Source: an uncultured bacterium
GTDB taxonomy: Bacteria > Planctomycetota > DG-23 > SLPQ01
Reading direction: 5' to 3'
Length of the DNA: 13,972 nucleotides
Assembly: GCA_937863625.1 (NCBI GenBank)
Contig: CALMGO010000362.1
Location: 1 to 13,972 of the forward strand
In this document: one piece after another, positions 1 through 6,729 of the stretch
Numbering within the stretch: position 1 is the stretch's first letter
How the letters are laid out: the number at the start of each line of letters is the position of its first letter
Translations under genes and position numbers: made by a program
Notes under the pieces: generated by a model
What the model saw: the letters and a program-made list of their open reading frames with translations, nothing else
What the model was told of the DNA's origin: nothing
The model's database searches: none

Positions 1-737
1 ACACGCCGCTTGAGGAGATATTTGAGACCGTAGACAAATTCGACTTCGACGCCACCAAGCTCGTAGTCAGCGCCTCTGTTGTCGGCGAGCAGTATCGTAC
101 CTTGAAGACGAACCTTTCGCGCTTCAAGGAGATGGAAGGTGTTGGCAGTTTCGTCTTTTCGAGCGCCATAAAGAGCGAAGGCAAGACCACCGTCGTTATA
201 AATACCGCCCGCGCCTTTGCGCGTGATCGCGAGGTCAAGGTCGCTGTCGTCGATTGTGATTTCAAGCGGCCCGGCATCGGCGCGGCTTGCTGCATCGAAG
301 GCGCCGCCGGCTTTGAAGAGGTCATGACGGGCACGGCTGCTCTTGCACAGTGCGGTGTATACTCGCGAAAGGACAATTTCGCTGTCTTTGCCATCAAGTC
401 GCGCAGTGAGGAGACCACCGAGATTCTCGCCGTTAATGCCGTCGAGCGCGTTATCGGCGAACTCGAAGCGACCTTTGACGTTATTCTATTTGACACGAGC
501 CCGGTTCTCTCGACCACCGAGCCCCTTGTCCTCGGCGCCCGGACCGGTGGAGTTGTCCTCGTCGTCAAAGCTAATTCGACGCAGCGTGAGTCCGTTCTTT
601 ATGCTCAGGGCCAGTTGGAACAGGCAGGTTGCCGCCTCCTTGGCCTTGTCCTTAACGCTCGCCCCTCCTTTGTCCCGCGTTTCTGGTGGCTACGAAAGTA
701 CGATTATTTCCAGGACGAATACTCCTACAGGGCTTGA
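1..737 (+). CDS. CpsD/CapB-family tyrosine autokinase, 5' end outside window
   Basis: This is a cytoplasmic BY-kinase domain that controls polysaccharide chain length and export through cycles of autophosphorylation, normally with a Wzz/GumC-like membrane partner. The frame is open from base 3, so the gene begins upstream; a TTG at 102 is an internal leucine. About 244 residues are visible. EQYRTLKTNL, at about 87-116, is the usual entry to this kinase domain. The Walker A motif SSAIKSEGKTT is at 159-191, Walker A' VVDCDFKRP at 246-272, and Walker B DVILFDTSP at 477-503. The tail at 696-734 reads KYDYFQDEYSYRA, with four tyrosines, like the phosphorylated tyrosine cluster of BY-kinases. The partner domain is either fused upstream or encoded by the preceding gene. 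The ExeA-like ATPase follows after 5 bases, a pairing known from exosortase-type exopolysaccharide loci. A ParA/MinD-type ATPase is the alternative, but the YRTL motif and tyrosine tail argue against it. Confidence 0.9.
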   Translation, partial: TPLEEIFETVDKFDFDATKLVVSASVVGEQYRTLKTNLSRFKEMEGVGSFVFSSAIKSEGKTTVVINTARAFARDREVKVAVVDCDFKRPGIGAACCIEGAAGFEEVMTGTAALAQCGVYSRKDNFAVFAIKSRSEETTEILAVNAVERVIGELEATFDVILFDTSPVLSTTEPLVLGARTGGVVLVVKANSTQRESVLYAQGQLEQAGCRLLGLVLNARPSFVPRFWWLRKYDYFQDEYSYRA

Positions 738-742
738 ACATA

Positions 743-1549
743 ATGTACGAGACGTTTTTCGGATTAGCGCGAAAACCCTTCTCCGCATCGCCGGACCCGT
801 CGATGTATGTCGCGTCCCCGGCGACCGAGCGTATTATGAAGCGTCTCGTCTACGCGGCCCGCGAAAACACTGGTGGCTTCCTTCTTACCGGACCCGCAGG
901 TTGCGGCAAGACGTTGCTTCTCGAAAAGCTCGCCACTGGCTCCGCCGCAAGTCTTGAGTTTCTCTTCATACGCGCCGGTAAAATGGATGGCAACGCCTTG
1001 GCTGCCGCGCTCCTGAGGGCTGCCGGCCTCGTTGCTTCCGACCCATATGACCGCAACGCCGCAATGCACAATTTCGGCAAGTACCTGCTCGGCAAAGCCG
1101 GTTCCGGCAAACATTTCGCCATACTTATCGATGGCGGCGAATGGGTGGATAATGACGGGTTGACCGTGCTCGAAATGTTAAACGACCTTCGACGCGACGG
1201 TACCTTCCTCGCGACGTTCATCCTTGCCGGCCGGGAGGACCTCGCGCGCAGGACAATGAGCCTTCCGGGTCTGCGCGACCGGTTCACCCTTTCCGCGCGT
1301 GTCGAGCCGCTCGACGCGGAGTCGTGCTTTGCGTATGTCAGAACCCGTCTTTCTGCTGCCGGAGGCTCGGCCGACATCATTGCCGATGATGCCCTCGGCG
1401 AGGTGTTCATGTACTCCAAGGGTATCCCTCGACGGATCAACCGGGTGTGTGACCTGGCCCTCCTGACCGCATTCGGCCTGGAGAAAGAGCGGGTCGACGC
1501 CGAAGTGATGGAGGCCGTTCTGGAGGAATTGGCCGAGAGCCCGGTTTAG
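743..1549 (+). CDS. ExeA/GspA-like AAA ATPase of exopolysaccharide (XrtA-type) loci
   Basis: This 268-residue AAA ATPase resembles ExeA/GspA and the ATPase found beside exosortase-type exopolysaccharide genes; its exact job there is not settled. I chose the ATG at 743 because MYETFFGLARKPFSASPDP is the classic family N-terminus. An in-frame GTG at 686 would add 19 residues and overlap the kinase. The Walker A motif GPAGCGKT is at residues 50-57. Walker B is ILIDGGEW, with D130 followed by G131 and G132 where relatives carry DEAQ, so the usual catalytic glutamate is missing at its normal place; E133 lies two residues later. LRDRF and then GIPRRIN match the arginine-finger and sensor 2 regions. 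No transmembrane or peptidoglycan-binding domain follows, so it is the short form. It sits 5 bases after the kinase and 8 before the GT2 gene. Confidence 0.85.
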   Translation: MYETFFGLARKPFSASPDPSMYVASPATERIMKRLVYAARENTGGFLLTGPAGCGKTLLLEKLATGSAASLEFLFIRAGKMDGNALAAALLRAAGLVASDPYDRNAAMHNFGKYLLGKAGSGKHFAILIDGGEWVDNDGLTVLEMLNDLRRDGTFLATFILAGREDLARRTMSLPGLRDRFTLSARVEPLDAESCFAYVRTRLSAAGGSADIIADDALGEVFMYSKGIPRRINRVCDLALLTAFGLEKERVDAEVMEAVLEELAESPV

Positions 1550-1557
1550 GTGCCCAA

Positions 1558-2259
1558 GTGAAGAAAATCGTTGCCGTAGCAACGTACAACGAAGCTGAAA
1601 ATCTCGAACGGCTTGTGCGTTCCATCCTTTCTCTTGATCTCGGCCTTGACATCGTCATAGTTGATGACAATTCCCCCGATGGCACTGGTGATATTGCCGA
1701 TGCTCTGGCCGCCGAGACCGGTCGGGTAAAGGTCGTGCATCGCCCCGGTAAGCTCGGCCTCGGCACCGCGACGCTCGAATCAGTTCGTTTCGCGTTGGAG
1801 CACGGTTATGACATCCTCGTCACGATGGATGCCGACTTCTCGCACGACCCCATGTACCTGCCCGCCATTCTCGAAAAGGCGGCGGGGTTCGATATAGTGA
1901 TAGGCTCCCGCTACGTCCACGGGGGGGGGGTAGTAAATTGGCCGTTCTCAAGACGGCTCATCAGTTTTCTCGTCAACTTCTACTGTCGTACGGTTTTTCG
2001 CATTCCCGTGCATGACTACTCCGGCGCCTACCGTGCCTACAGACGGTGGGTCCTCGAGAAGCTCGAGCCGGACGCCTTTATCTCCAAGGGTTACTCCTTC
2101 CAGGAGGAAATGCTTGTCCGCTGCGCCAGGGGCGGAGCGCGTACGGCCGAAGTACCCATTGTATTTGTCGACCGGGCCGTCGGCGCCACAAAGGCCAATC
2201 GGGCGGAAATGATTCGCTCCGGTCTCGCGCTACTGCGTCTTGGCCTTTGGGAGTTCTGA
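1558..2259 (+). CDS. DPM1-like GT2 glycosyltransferase (polyprenyl-phosphate sugar synthase)
   Basis: This 233-residue GT2 enzyme resembles dolichyl-phosphate mannose synthase. The family moves a sugar from GDP-mannose or a UDP-sugar onto polyprenyl phosphate at the cytoplasmic membrane face. Motifs seen are ATYNEAENL near the N-terminus, DDNSPDGT at residues 36-43, the metal-binding DAD at 91-93 followed by FSHDP, and GSRYVHGG from residue 116. There is no C-terminal membrane anchor, as in the short DPM1 form. The start is GTG at 1558 with an AGGTG ribosome-binding site just upstream. A run of ten G bases encodes Gly122-Gly124 and the first base of Val125, so a slip there would break the frame. 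The stop overlaps the next start in TGATG. The likely role is making an undecaprenyl-phosphate sugar for the GT-C-like proteins downstream; the sugar cannot be told from sequence. Confidence 0.88.
   Translation: MKKIVAVATYNEAENLERLVRSILSLDLGLDIVIVDDNSPDGTGDIADALAAETGRVKVVHRPGKLGLGTATLESVRFALEHGYDILVTMDADFSHDPMYLPAILEKAAGFDIVIGSRYVHGGGVVNWPFSRRLISFLVNFYCRTVFRIPVHDYSGAYRAYRRWVLEKLEPDAFISKGYSFQEEMLVRCARGGARTAEVPIVFVDRAVGATKANRAEMIRSGLALLRLGLWEF
1921..1930 (+). repeat. Homopolymer tract of ten G inside the GT2 gene
   Basis: Ten consecutive G bases, read in frame as three glycine codons plus the first base of a valine codon, fall in the conserved GSRY-x-x-G region of the DPM1-like gene. Tracts of this length are prone to slipped-strand mispairing, and a change of one or two bases would truncate the protein. 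They are also a common place for sequencing error, so the exact length is uncertain. Confidence 0.9.
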
Positions 2260-2840
2260 TGTCACGCCCCGCGATCTTTCTCGATAGAGACGGCACGATA
2301 AACGCCGAGGCCGACTACCTCGGCGACCCGGCCGACGTCGTCATCCTCCCTGGGGCCGCCCGGGGGATTCGTCTGCTCCGGGACGCCTCTTTTTGTCTTG
2401 TTGTGATTTCAAATCAATCCGGCGTCGCCCGTGGTCTGTTTAGCGAGGATGCCGTAAAAAGCGTCAATGCCGAGGTTGCCCGCCAACTGGCCATCGAAAA
2501 TATCTCGATTGACGCCTTCTACTACTGCCCCCATCTCCCTGACGGGACTGTCGAGGAGTACGCCGTAGTCTGCCCATGTCGCAAACCGGCCCCCGGAATG
2601 CTGTTCCAGGCGGCCCTGGATGCCGACATTGATTTGGCGGCTTCATACACGATAGGGGACTCGGTGCGCGACCTTGCCGCCGGGCGCTCTGCTGGTACGC
2701 GTACAGTACTTGTGCTTACTGGTTATGGAAAGCGTTCGCTCCCCGACGTGGAGGCCGACGCCCTTGCGGATTACGTCGCCGTTGACCTCGTCGACGCTGC
2801 AAATTGGATTATCGCTGACAGGGCCTCAGTTGGAGCGTGA
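2259..2840 (+). CDS. gmhB: D-glycero-D-manno-heptose 1,7-bisphosphate 7-phosphatase
   Basis: GmhB is a HAD-superfamily phosphatase. It removes the 7-phosphate from heptose 1,7-bisphosphate in the cytoplasm, on the way to ADP- or GDP-heptose. The protein has 193 residues, normal for the family. The first HAD motif is FLDRDGTIN, with D9 and D11 as nucleophile and acid/base; SNQSGVARG is the second. The zinc loop has C90, H92, C105 and C107, in the order CPH...CPC, followed directly by RKPAPGM, which supplies the motif III lysine. IGDSVRDL is the fourth motif. The ATG at 2259 overlaps the GT2 stop by one base (TGATG), so a longer open frame reaching back to 2046 is not needed. No other heptose genes (gmhA, hldE or hddA) are in the window. 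A HisB-type histidinol phosphatase is the close alternative, but the zinc loop and surface-glycan setting favour GmhB. Confidence 0.93.
   Translation: MSRPAIFLDRDGTINAEADYLGDPADVVILPGAARGIRLLRDASFCLVVISNQSGVARGLFSEDAVKSVNAEVARQLAIENISIDAFYYCPHLPDGTVEEYAVVCPCRKPAPGMLFQAALDADIDLAASYTIGDSVRDLAAGRSAGTRTVLVLTGYGKRSLPDVEADALADYVAVDLVDAANWIIADRASVGA
2832..2835 (+). promoter_or_regulatory. Ribosome-binding site that fixes the flippase start
   Basis: GGAG lies within the last codons of gmhB, six bases before a TTG at 2842. No ATG or GTG lies nearby in the flippase frame ahead of the first membrane segment. This spacing makes TTG 2842 the best start and couples the flippase to gmhB translation. Confidence 0.6.
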
Positions 2841-2841
2841 T

Positions 2842-4299
2842 TTGTCCATAGTCGAAACCAGGACTGCCGCAACCCATTCGCCTGCTTCTGTGGGCAGAAA
2901 CGCTGCTATCCTTGCCGCGGCTACGCTCTTTTGCAAGGCGGGCTCTTTCGCCGTTGTGCCTTTTATCCTTCGCGCTTTTTCGCGGCAGGATTACGGCGCG
3001 TACTCGGCGGCTTTCGCCTACGCCGGCCTTCTCGGTATGTTTGCTTATTTCGGCATGAACCCCATAGTCATCCGTGACATTGCCCGAGGCGAGCGTGCAA
3101 AGGGCTGGGTTCTATTTCACTGCACCGCGTTGCGAGTCGTTTTCCTCGCGGCGTCTGCCGTTGGGCTTGTTATCCTCGGGTATTTTCAGCATTTCTCCCC
3201 GCTTATGTGGACGCTCGCCTGGACGGCCTTTGCCGTGATGAGTTTTGACGCGGTCAGCGGCGCGCTCAAGGCCTCCATGCAGGCCGAGGGGCGCTTTGGC
3301 CTCATGGCCTCCGTCGAAGTCGTCCGCAAGGCAGGCCAGTGGATTCTTGCTATCGCCGTGATTCTCGCCGGCGCCGGTATCACCATGCTTGCCCTTGCCG
3401 CCGCCGCCGCCGGTCTTGTTTCCATGTTTGCCGCCCTCTACATGGGGATGAGCAGGCAGGATTTCGCTGACATGGGGTTTGCCCCCCAATACGCAGTCCG
3501 AATGCTCCGCCTCGCTGCCCCCATGGGCGTCAGCGCTGCTTTTCTGCTCGCATTGGAGCGTGTCGATATATGGGTGCTTGATAGTCTGCGCGGTGTCGAA
3601 GAGGTTGGCATCTATGCTGCGGGTACCGCTTTCAAGCCTGATTTTCTTGTGCAAAGTGTCGTCTGGGCGCTCATGCCCCTGGCCTTCCAGCTCGGCAAGG
3701 AAAACCGCGCCGCGCTTGCCTCCGCGGTTACGAGAACCGCGAGATATCTTCTTATTATCGGCGCCTTTATCGCCATAGGATTCTTCTCGGGCGGCGGCAC
3801 CGTCCTACCGCTTCTTGCCGGCGGACAGTACATGGATAGCATCTGGGTGTTTCGTCTTATGGGGCTGAGCGTCCCATTCGTCTTCGTCAGTTTTCTTTAC
3901 CTTCACGCGCTTACGGCCGTCGACCGCCAGGCTGTTGCCATGGCGATATTTGCCGGCGGCCTCGCCGTGAATGTCGTCATAGACCTGGCCCTTGTTCCCT
4001 CGATGGGGGCCACCGGAGCCATTATCGGGACGCTCTCAACCGAGATCCTGATAGCCGTCGCGGCCTTCTTCTGTGTGCGTCGGTTTGTGGGTTCCGCCTT
4101 CAAGCGCCGGGACATGGCGACTCTGATTTGCGTCGCCGCCGCCGCGGGCGTTACAGCGATTGTTGGCCTCCAGGGCGTGCGTGACCTCGGCGCCATTGCC
4201 ATGGCGGTTTTCGCAGTTGCGTTAGTTGGTTTCAAGGCGGTGACCGGAGACGACCTTCGTGCACTGGTAGGGTCATTCTTGCCGAAATACAGGCGGTAG
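2842..4299 (+). CDS. Wzx-type lipid-linked oligosaccharide flippase (MOP superfamily)
   Basis: This 485-residue integral membrane protein has roughly fourteen hydrophobic segments, the usual size and layout of polysaccharide flippases in the MOP superfamily. It would move the undecaprenyl-diphosphate-linked repeat unit across the inner membrane. The N-terminal region SVGRNAAILAAATLFCKAGS and the following FILRAFSRQDYGAYSAAFAY match the family opening, where a phrase like LGxxxYGxY after the first helix is common. The next conserved-looking part is near the middle: VDIWVLDSLRGVEEVGIYAAG. There is an in-frame GCC repeat at 3397-3411 coding for alanines. The start is TTG at 2842, one base after the gmhB stop, with GGAG six bases upstream. 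The protein ends FLPKYRR. The nearby ligase/polymerase-type gene supports a Wzx/Wzy-like route. Confidence 0.88.
   Translation: MSIVETRTAATHSPASVGRNAAILAAATLFCKAGSFAVVPFILRAFSRQDYGAYSAAFAYAGLLGMFAYFGMNPIVIRDIARGERAKGWVLFHCTALRVVFLAASAVGLVILGYFQHFSPLMWTLAWTAFAVMSFDAVSGALKASMQAEGRFGLMASVEVVRKAGQWILAIAVILAGAGITMLALAAAAAGLVSMFAALYMGMSRQDFADMGFAPQYAVRMLRLAAPMGVSAAFLLALERVDIWVLDSLRGVEEVGIYAAGTAFKPDFLVQSVVWALMPLAFQLGKENRAALASAVTRTARYLLIIGAFIAIGFFSGGGTVLPLLAGGQYMDSIWVFRLMGLSVPFVFVSFLYLHALTAVDRQAVAMAIFAGGLAVNVVIDLALVPSMGATGAIIGTLSTEILIAVAAFFCVRRFVGSAFKRRDMATLICVAAAAGVTAIVGLQGVRDLGAIAMAVFAVALVGFKAVTGDDLRALVGSFLPKYRR
3397..3411 (+). repeat. Five tandem GCC units in the flippase gene
   Basis: Five GCC units in frame encode alanines in a hydrophobic segment. 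Changes in unit number would keep the frame, so this is probably just codon bias in an alanine-rich helix. Confidence 0.7.
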
Positions 4300-4332
4300 A
4301 GGTGTTCCCGCGCACCATTAGTCTGGGTCCAC

Positions 4333-4338
4333 AGGGAG
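4333..4338 (+). promoter_or_regulatory. Ribosome-binding site for the YfhO-like gene
   Basis: AGGGAG ends six bases before TTG 4345, which is good spacing. The in-frame TTG at 4339 directly abuts this site and so is a poorer start. The 45-base gap before the gene (4300-4344) shows no hairpin terminator and no clear promoter. Confidence 0.6.
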
Positions 4339-4344
4339 TTGACG

Positions 4345-6729
4345 TTGGAAAAGCCGCATGCGCTCTCGCGCGAAGTCTTTGTAATTCTCGTGGTTGGCCT
4401 TGTCTCTGTTGCGGCCGCCTGCGTAAGTCTTTACCCGATTGCCTTATCCGGTGATGTACCCGCATACGGGGATAATATCTCATTTTGGGCGCCCAATACT
4501 GCTTTCTTCCTGGACGAAGTCCACGAAGGCCGTTTCCCCCTGTGGAATCCCTTCATACTATGCGGCATTCCCTTCGCCGCGGACATTAATCACGGCATCT
4601 TTTACCCCCCCAACTGGATAGTCCTCGCGGCAGGCGTAGCCGGCGGTCTCCGCATGCTTGTCATACTGCACGTCGCCCTCGGCATCTTCGGCGTCTACCT
4701 CTTTGCCCGGTCCCAGAATATCCCTGAGCCGGCCGCGCTTTTCGCCGGGCTTGCCTTCGGTCTCGGCGAGTGGTTCCTGCCCTTATCAAACCACATTGTT
4801 ATGCTCGAATCCATGTCCTACATCGGATTGGCGCTTTATTTCTGCGCGCGGCTTTTTGCATCGGCATCACTGCGAAGCGCGCTTTCGCTTGCCGTAGTAA
4901 TGGCGCTTTCCGCCCTTGCCGGCGACGTACACGCGACCTGCATCATAGCACTCGCCATTGCCGTCTTTGCCTTCATCAATGGGCTCGGCCTTTTTGTCCG
5001 GAAAGAAGCGCGCGCCTTGCCGCGTGTAGCGGCCCTTGCCGGTGCGGCCGCCCTCATGGCCGTCCTGCTTGCCGCCGTTGCCGTCATACCCGCCGTGGAG
5101 ATGACAAAAGGTAGCCTTCGCGCCCCCGCGGACGTCGTCTATGCAGCTGCGCACAGTCTCGATTCACGCGCCGCTGTGGGAATTATTGCACCCAATGTCT
5201 TCGGTTCCGTGTCTGCCGGCACCGTGTGGAATTTCCGCGCCGCAAACGCCTTATACCTCGGCATAGCCGTGATTTGCCTGGCCGTGTATGGCGTCAGAAA
5301 GCCCGTCCGCGCCCTTGTCCCGGCTGCTTTCGTTATTGTGGGAGCGCTGCTTTCCCCCGGGTACAAAAGCGTCGTCTGGCTCGCCGCGCATCGTTTTGTC
5401 CCCGGCTTCAGGTTCTTCAGACAGCCGCGAGAGTATTTCATCATTGCCGCACTTGGCGTTATCATGCTTGCCTCGTTTGGTGTTGCTGACCTGCTCGAGT
5501 CAAAACCGTCTCAGCGGAAGAAAACAACCGCAAAACCGCCGCTGCTCTTTTTTGTTTTTTGTGCGGTGTCGCTTGTGGCGCTTATTGTCGCGGTCTCCGC
5601 GCCTTACTTCGCCTCGCTCTTCGAGAAATACTTTGTTACCCGCGTGCCCCCGGGTCCGCCTGCGATTGCATGGACGCTTCTTTTGTCTGCGGCGCGCGCT
5701 GTCCTCGTGATGTCCGTCTCACTCGCCGTACTCTCCCTCTTACGAAGCGGCGTCGTAAAGCCTGTGTTCGCCGCCTGCGCCATCGTGGTCGTCATTCTTG
5801 CCGACTACTCCTTCACGAGCGCATCTTCCATTATCTTCGGTCCCGCAGCGCTCTGCCAGGGCCGTACGTCTGCCGCCACTGCGCTCAAAGTTGCTCCATC
5901 AAGCCCGACGGACTTGAGAATTGCCGTAAACGCCCCCGGCTTCGGAGAGTACTTCCAGATTTATCAATCTCGTATTCTGACCGGCGTTATGCCCGCCGAA
6001 AAAGGCGGATTCAACGCCCTCCTGCGCCTCAAGTCCTGCCTTGTGGATAATGAACCTCTCTATGCAAGGGTTCCCAGCGTCCTTGGCTACAGCACCTTTC
6101 TCCCCGCGCGATACGCCGCCTTGCACCGCATTGCAACCGGCATCGACTCCGGCAGCCCGGTGCGCCTGCGTCCAAGCGCCGCTGCCGACTGGCGTCTGAT
6201 GTCCGCCAATGCCGTTATCGACGCTTCGCCTGCGTGGCAATCGTGCCGCTCCAGGTGGATTGAGAGCCCCGAGTCCGCGCGAATGGTTTACCGGTGGTCG
6301 CCGGTCAATACTCTCGATGACGCCGTGCTCGCCGTCACGCGTGACCCCGAGGCGGCGTTATCCACGCCTGTCATCGAAGGCGCCCCTTCGTGGGCGGCAA
6401 TGCCCGCCTCCTCCGAAGTCCTACATTCGGTCGAGGACCTCGTACGTGAACCTTCATCGGTTCGAGTTAAAGTCTTTACCGATGGGCCCGGGTTCCTTAT
6501 TGTGGCAGACAGCCTTTTCCCCGGCTGGAAGGCATACGACAACGGCGCCGCCGTTCCCATCTTTCATGCTAACATTGCCTTTCGGGCCGTATACCTGATT
6601 CCAGGCAAGCATGATATCGAGTTCCGCTATCGCCCCGTGTCCTTCTATGTAGGTCTCGCGACCACGTGCGCCGCGATGATTGCGCTTGTTGCCGGTTTTC
6701 TTGTGCGCCCAACGGGAAACAAAGAGTGA
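4345..6729 (+). CDS. YfhO-family multi-pass membrane protein (GT-C-like)
   Basis: This 794-residue polytopic membrane protein matches the YfhO family, which is tied to adding sugars to surface glycans from polyprenyl-phosphate donors. After the first membrane helix (about residues 10-30) comes an outer loop with GDN, then GRFPLWNP at residues 62-69 and GIPF...FYPPN, the family's most recognisable block. About twelve hydrophobic segments follow to around residue 500, then a soluble region. Near the C-terminus, PGWKAY (residues 726-731), HANIAFRAVYLIPGKHDIEF and YRPVSFYVGL match the beta-rich end and last helix of YfhO. The start is TTG 4345, chosen for its AGGGAG site. The stop overlaps the GTG of the next gene by four bases (GTGA). 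A plausible role, by inference, is decorating the glycan outside the membrane with the sugar made by the DPM1-like enzyme. The substrate is unknown. Confidence 0.85.
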   Translation: MEKPHALSREVFVILVVGLVSVAAACVSLYPIALSGDVPAYGDNISFWAPNTAFFLDEVHEGRFPLWNPFILCGIPFAADINHGIFYPPNWIVLAAGVAGGLRMLVILHVALGIFGVYLFARSQNIPEPAALFAGLAFGLGEWFLPLSNHIVMLESMSYIGLALYFCARLFASASLRSALSLAVVMALSALAGDVHATCIIALAIAVFAFINGLGLFVRKEARALPRVAALAGAAALMAVLLAAVAVIPAVEMTKGSLRAPADVVYAAAHSLDSRAAVGIIAPNVFGSVSAGTVWNFRAANALYLGIAVICLAVYGVRKPVRALVPAAFVIVGALLSPGYKSVVWLAAHRFVPGFRFFRQPREYFIIAALGVIMLASFGVADLLESKPSQRKKTTAKPPLLFFVFCAVSLVALIVAVSAPYFASLFEKYFVTRVPPGPPAIAWTLLLSAARAVLVMSVSLAVLSLLRSGVVKPVFAACAIVVVILADYSFTSASSIIFGPAALCQGRTSAATALKVAPSSPTDLRIAVNAPGFGEYFQIYQSRILTGVMPAEKGGFNALLRLKSCLVDNEPLYARVPSVLGYSTFLPARYAALHRIATGIDSGSPVRLRPSAAADWRLMSANAVIDASPAWQSCRSRWIESPESARMVYRWSPVNTLDDAVLAVTRDPEAALSTPVIEGAPSWAAMPASSEVLHSVEDLVREPSSVRVKVFTDGPGFLIVADSLFPGWKAYDNGAAVPIFHANIAFRAVYLIPGKHDIEFRYRPVSFYVGLATTCAAMIALVAGFLVRPTGNKE

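Noticed and set aside
686..742. Upstream GTG start for the ExeA-like ATPase
   Set aside because: It would lie inside the kinase gene and add 19 residues absent from the family; ATG 743 gives the expected MYE-x-FFGL start.
343..957. 204-residue open frame overlapping the kinase and ATPase genes
   Set aside because: It runs across two well-supported genes in another frame, is rich in Ser, Arg and Pro, and shows no domain-like sequence.
850..1440. Long minus-strand open frame opposite the ATPase
   Set aside because: It mirrors a strong coding gene; the composition is Arg/Ser-rich and typical of antisense frames in GC-rich DNA. The same applies to the minus-strand frames at 3112-3654 and 12205-12699.
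2046..2258. N-terminal extension of GmhB
   Set aside because: It is an out-of-frame reading of the GT2 gene; the family starts at the DRDGT strand, and ATG 2259 has a TGATG overlap.
4300..4344. Terminator between the flippase and YfhO-like genes
   Set aside because: No GC-rich inverted repeat followed by a T run is present; the gap holds only the AGGGAG ribosome-binding site.
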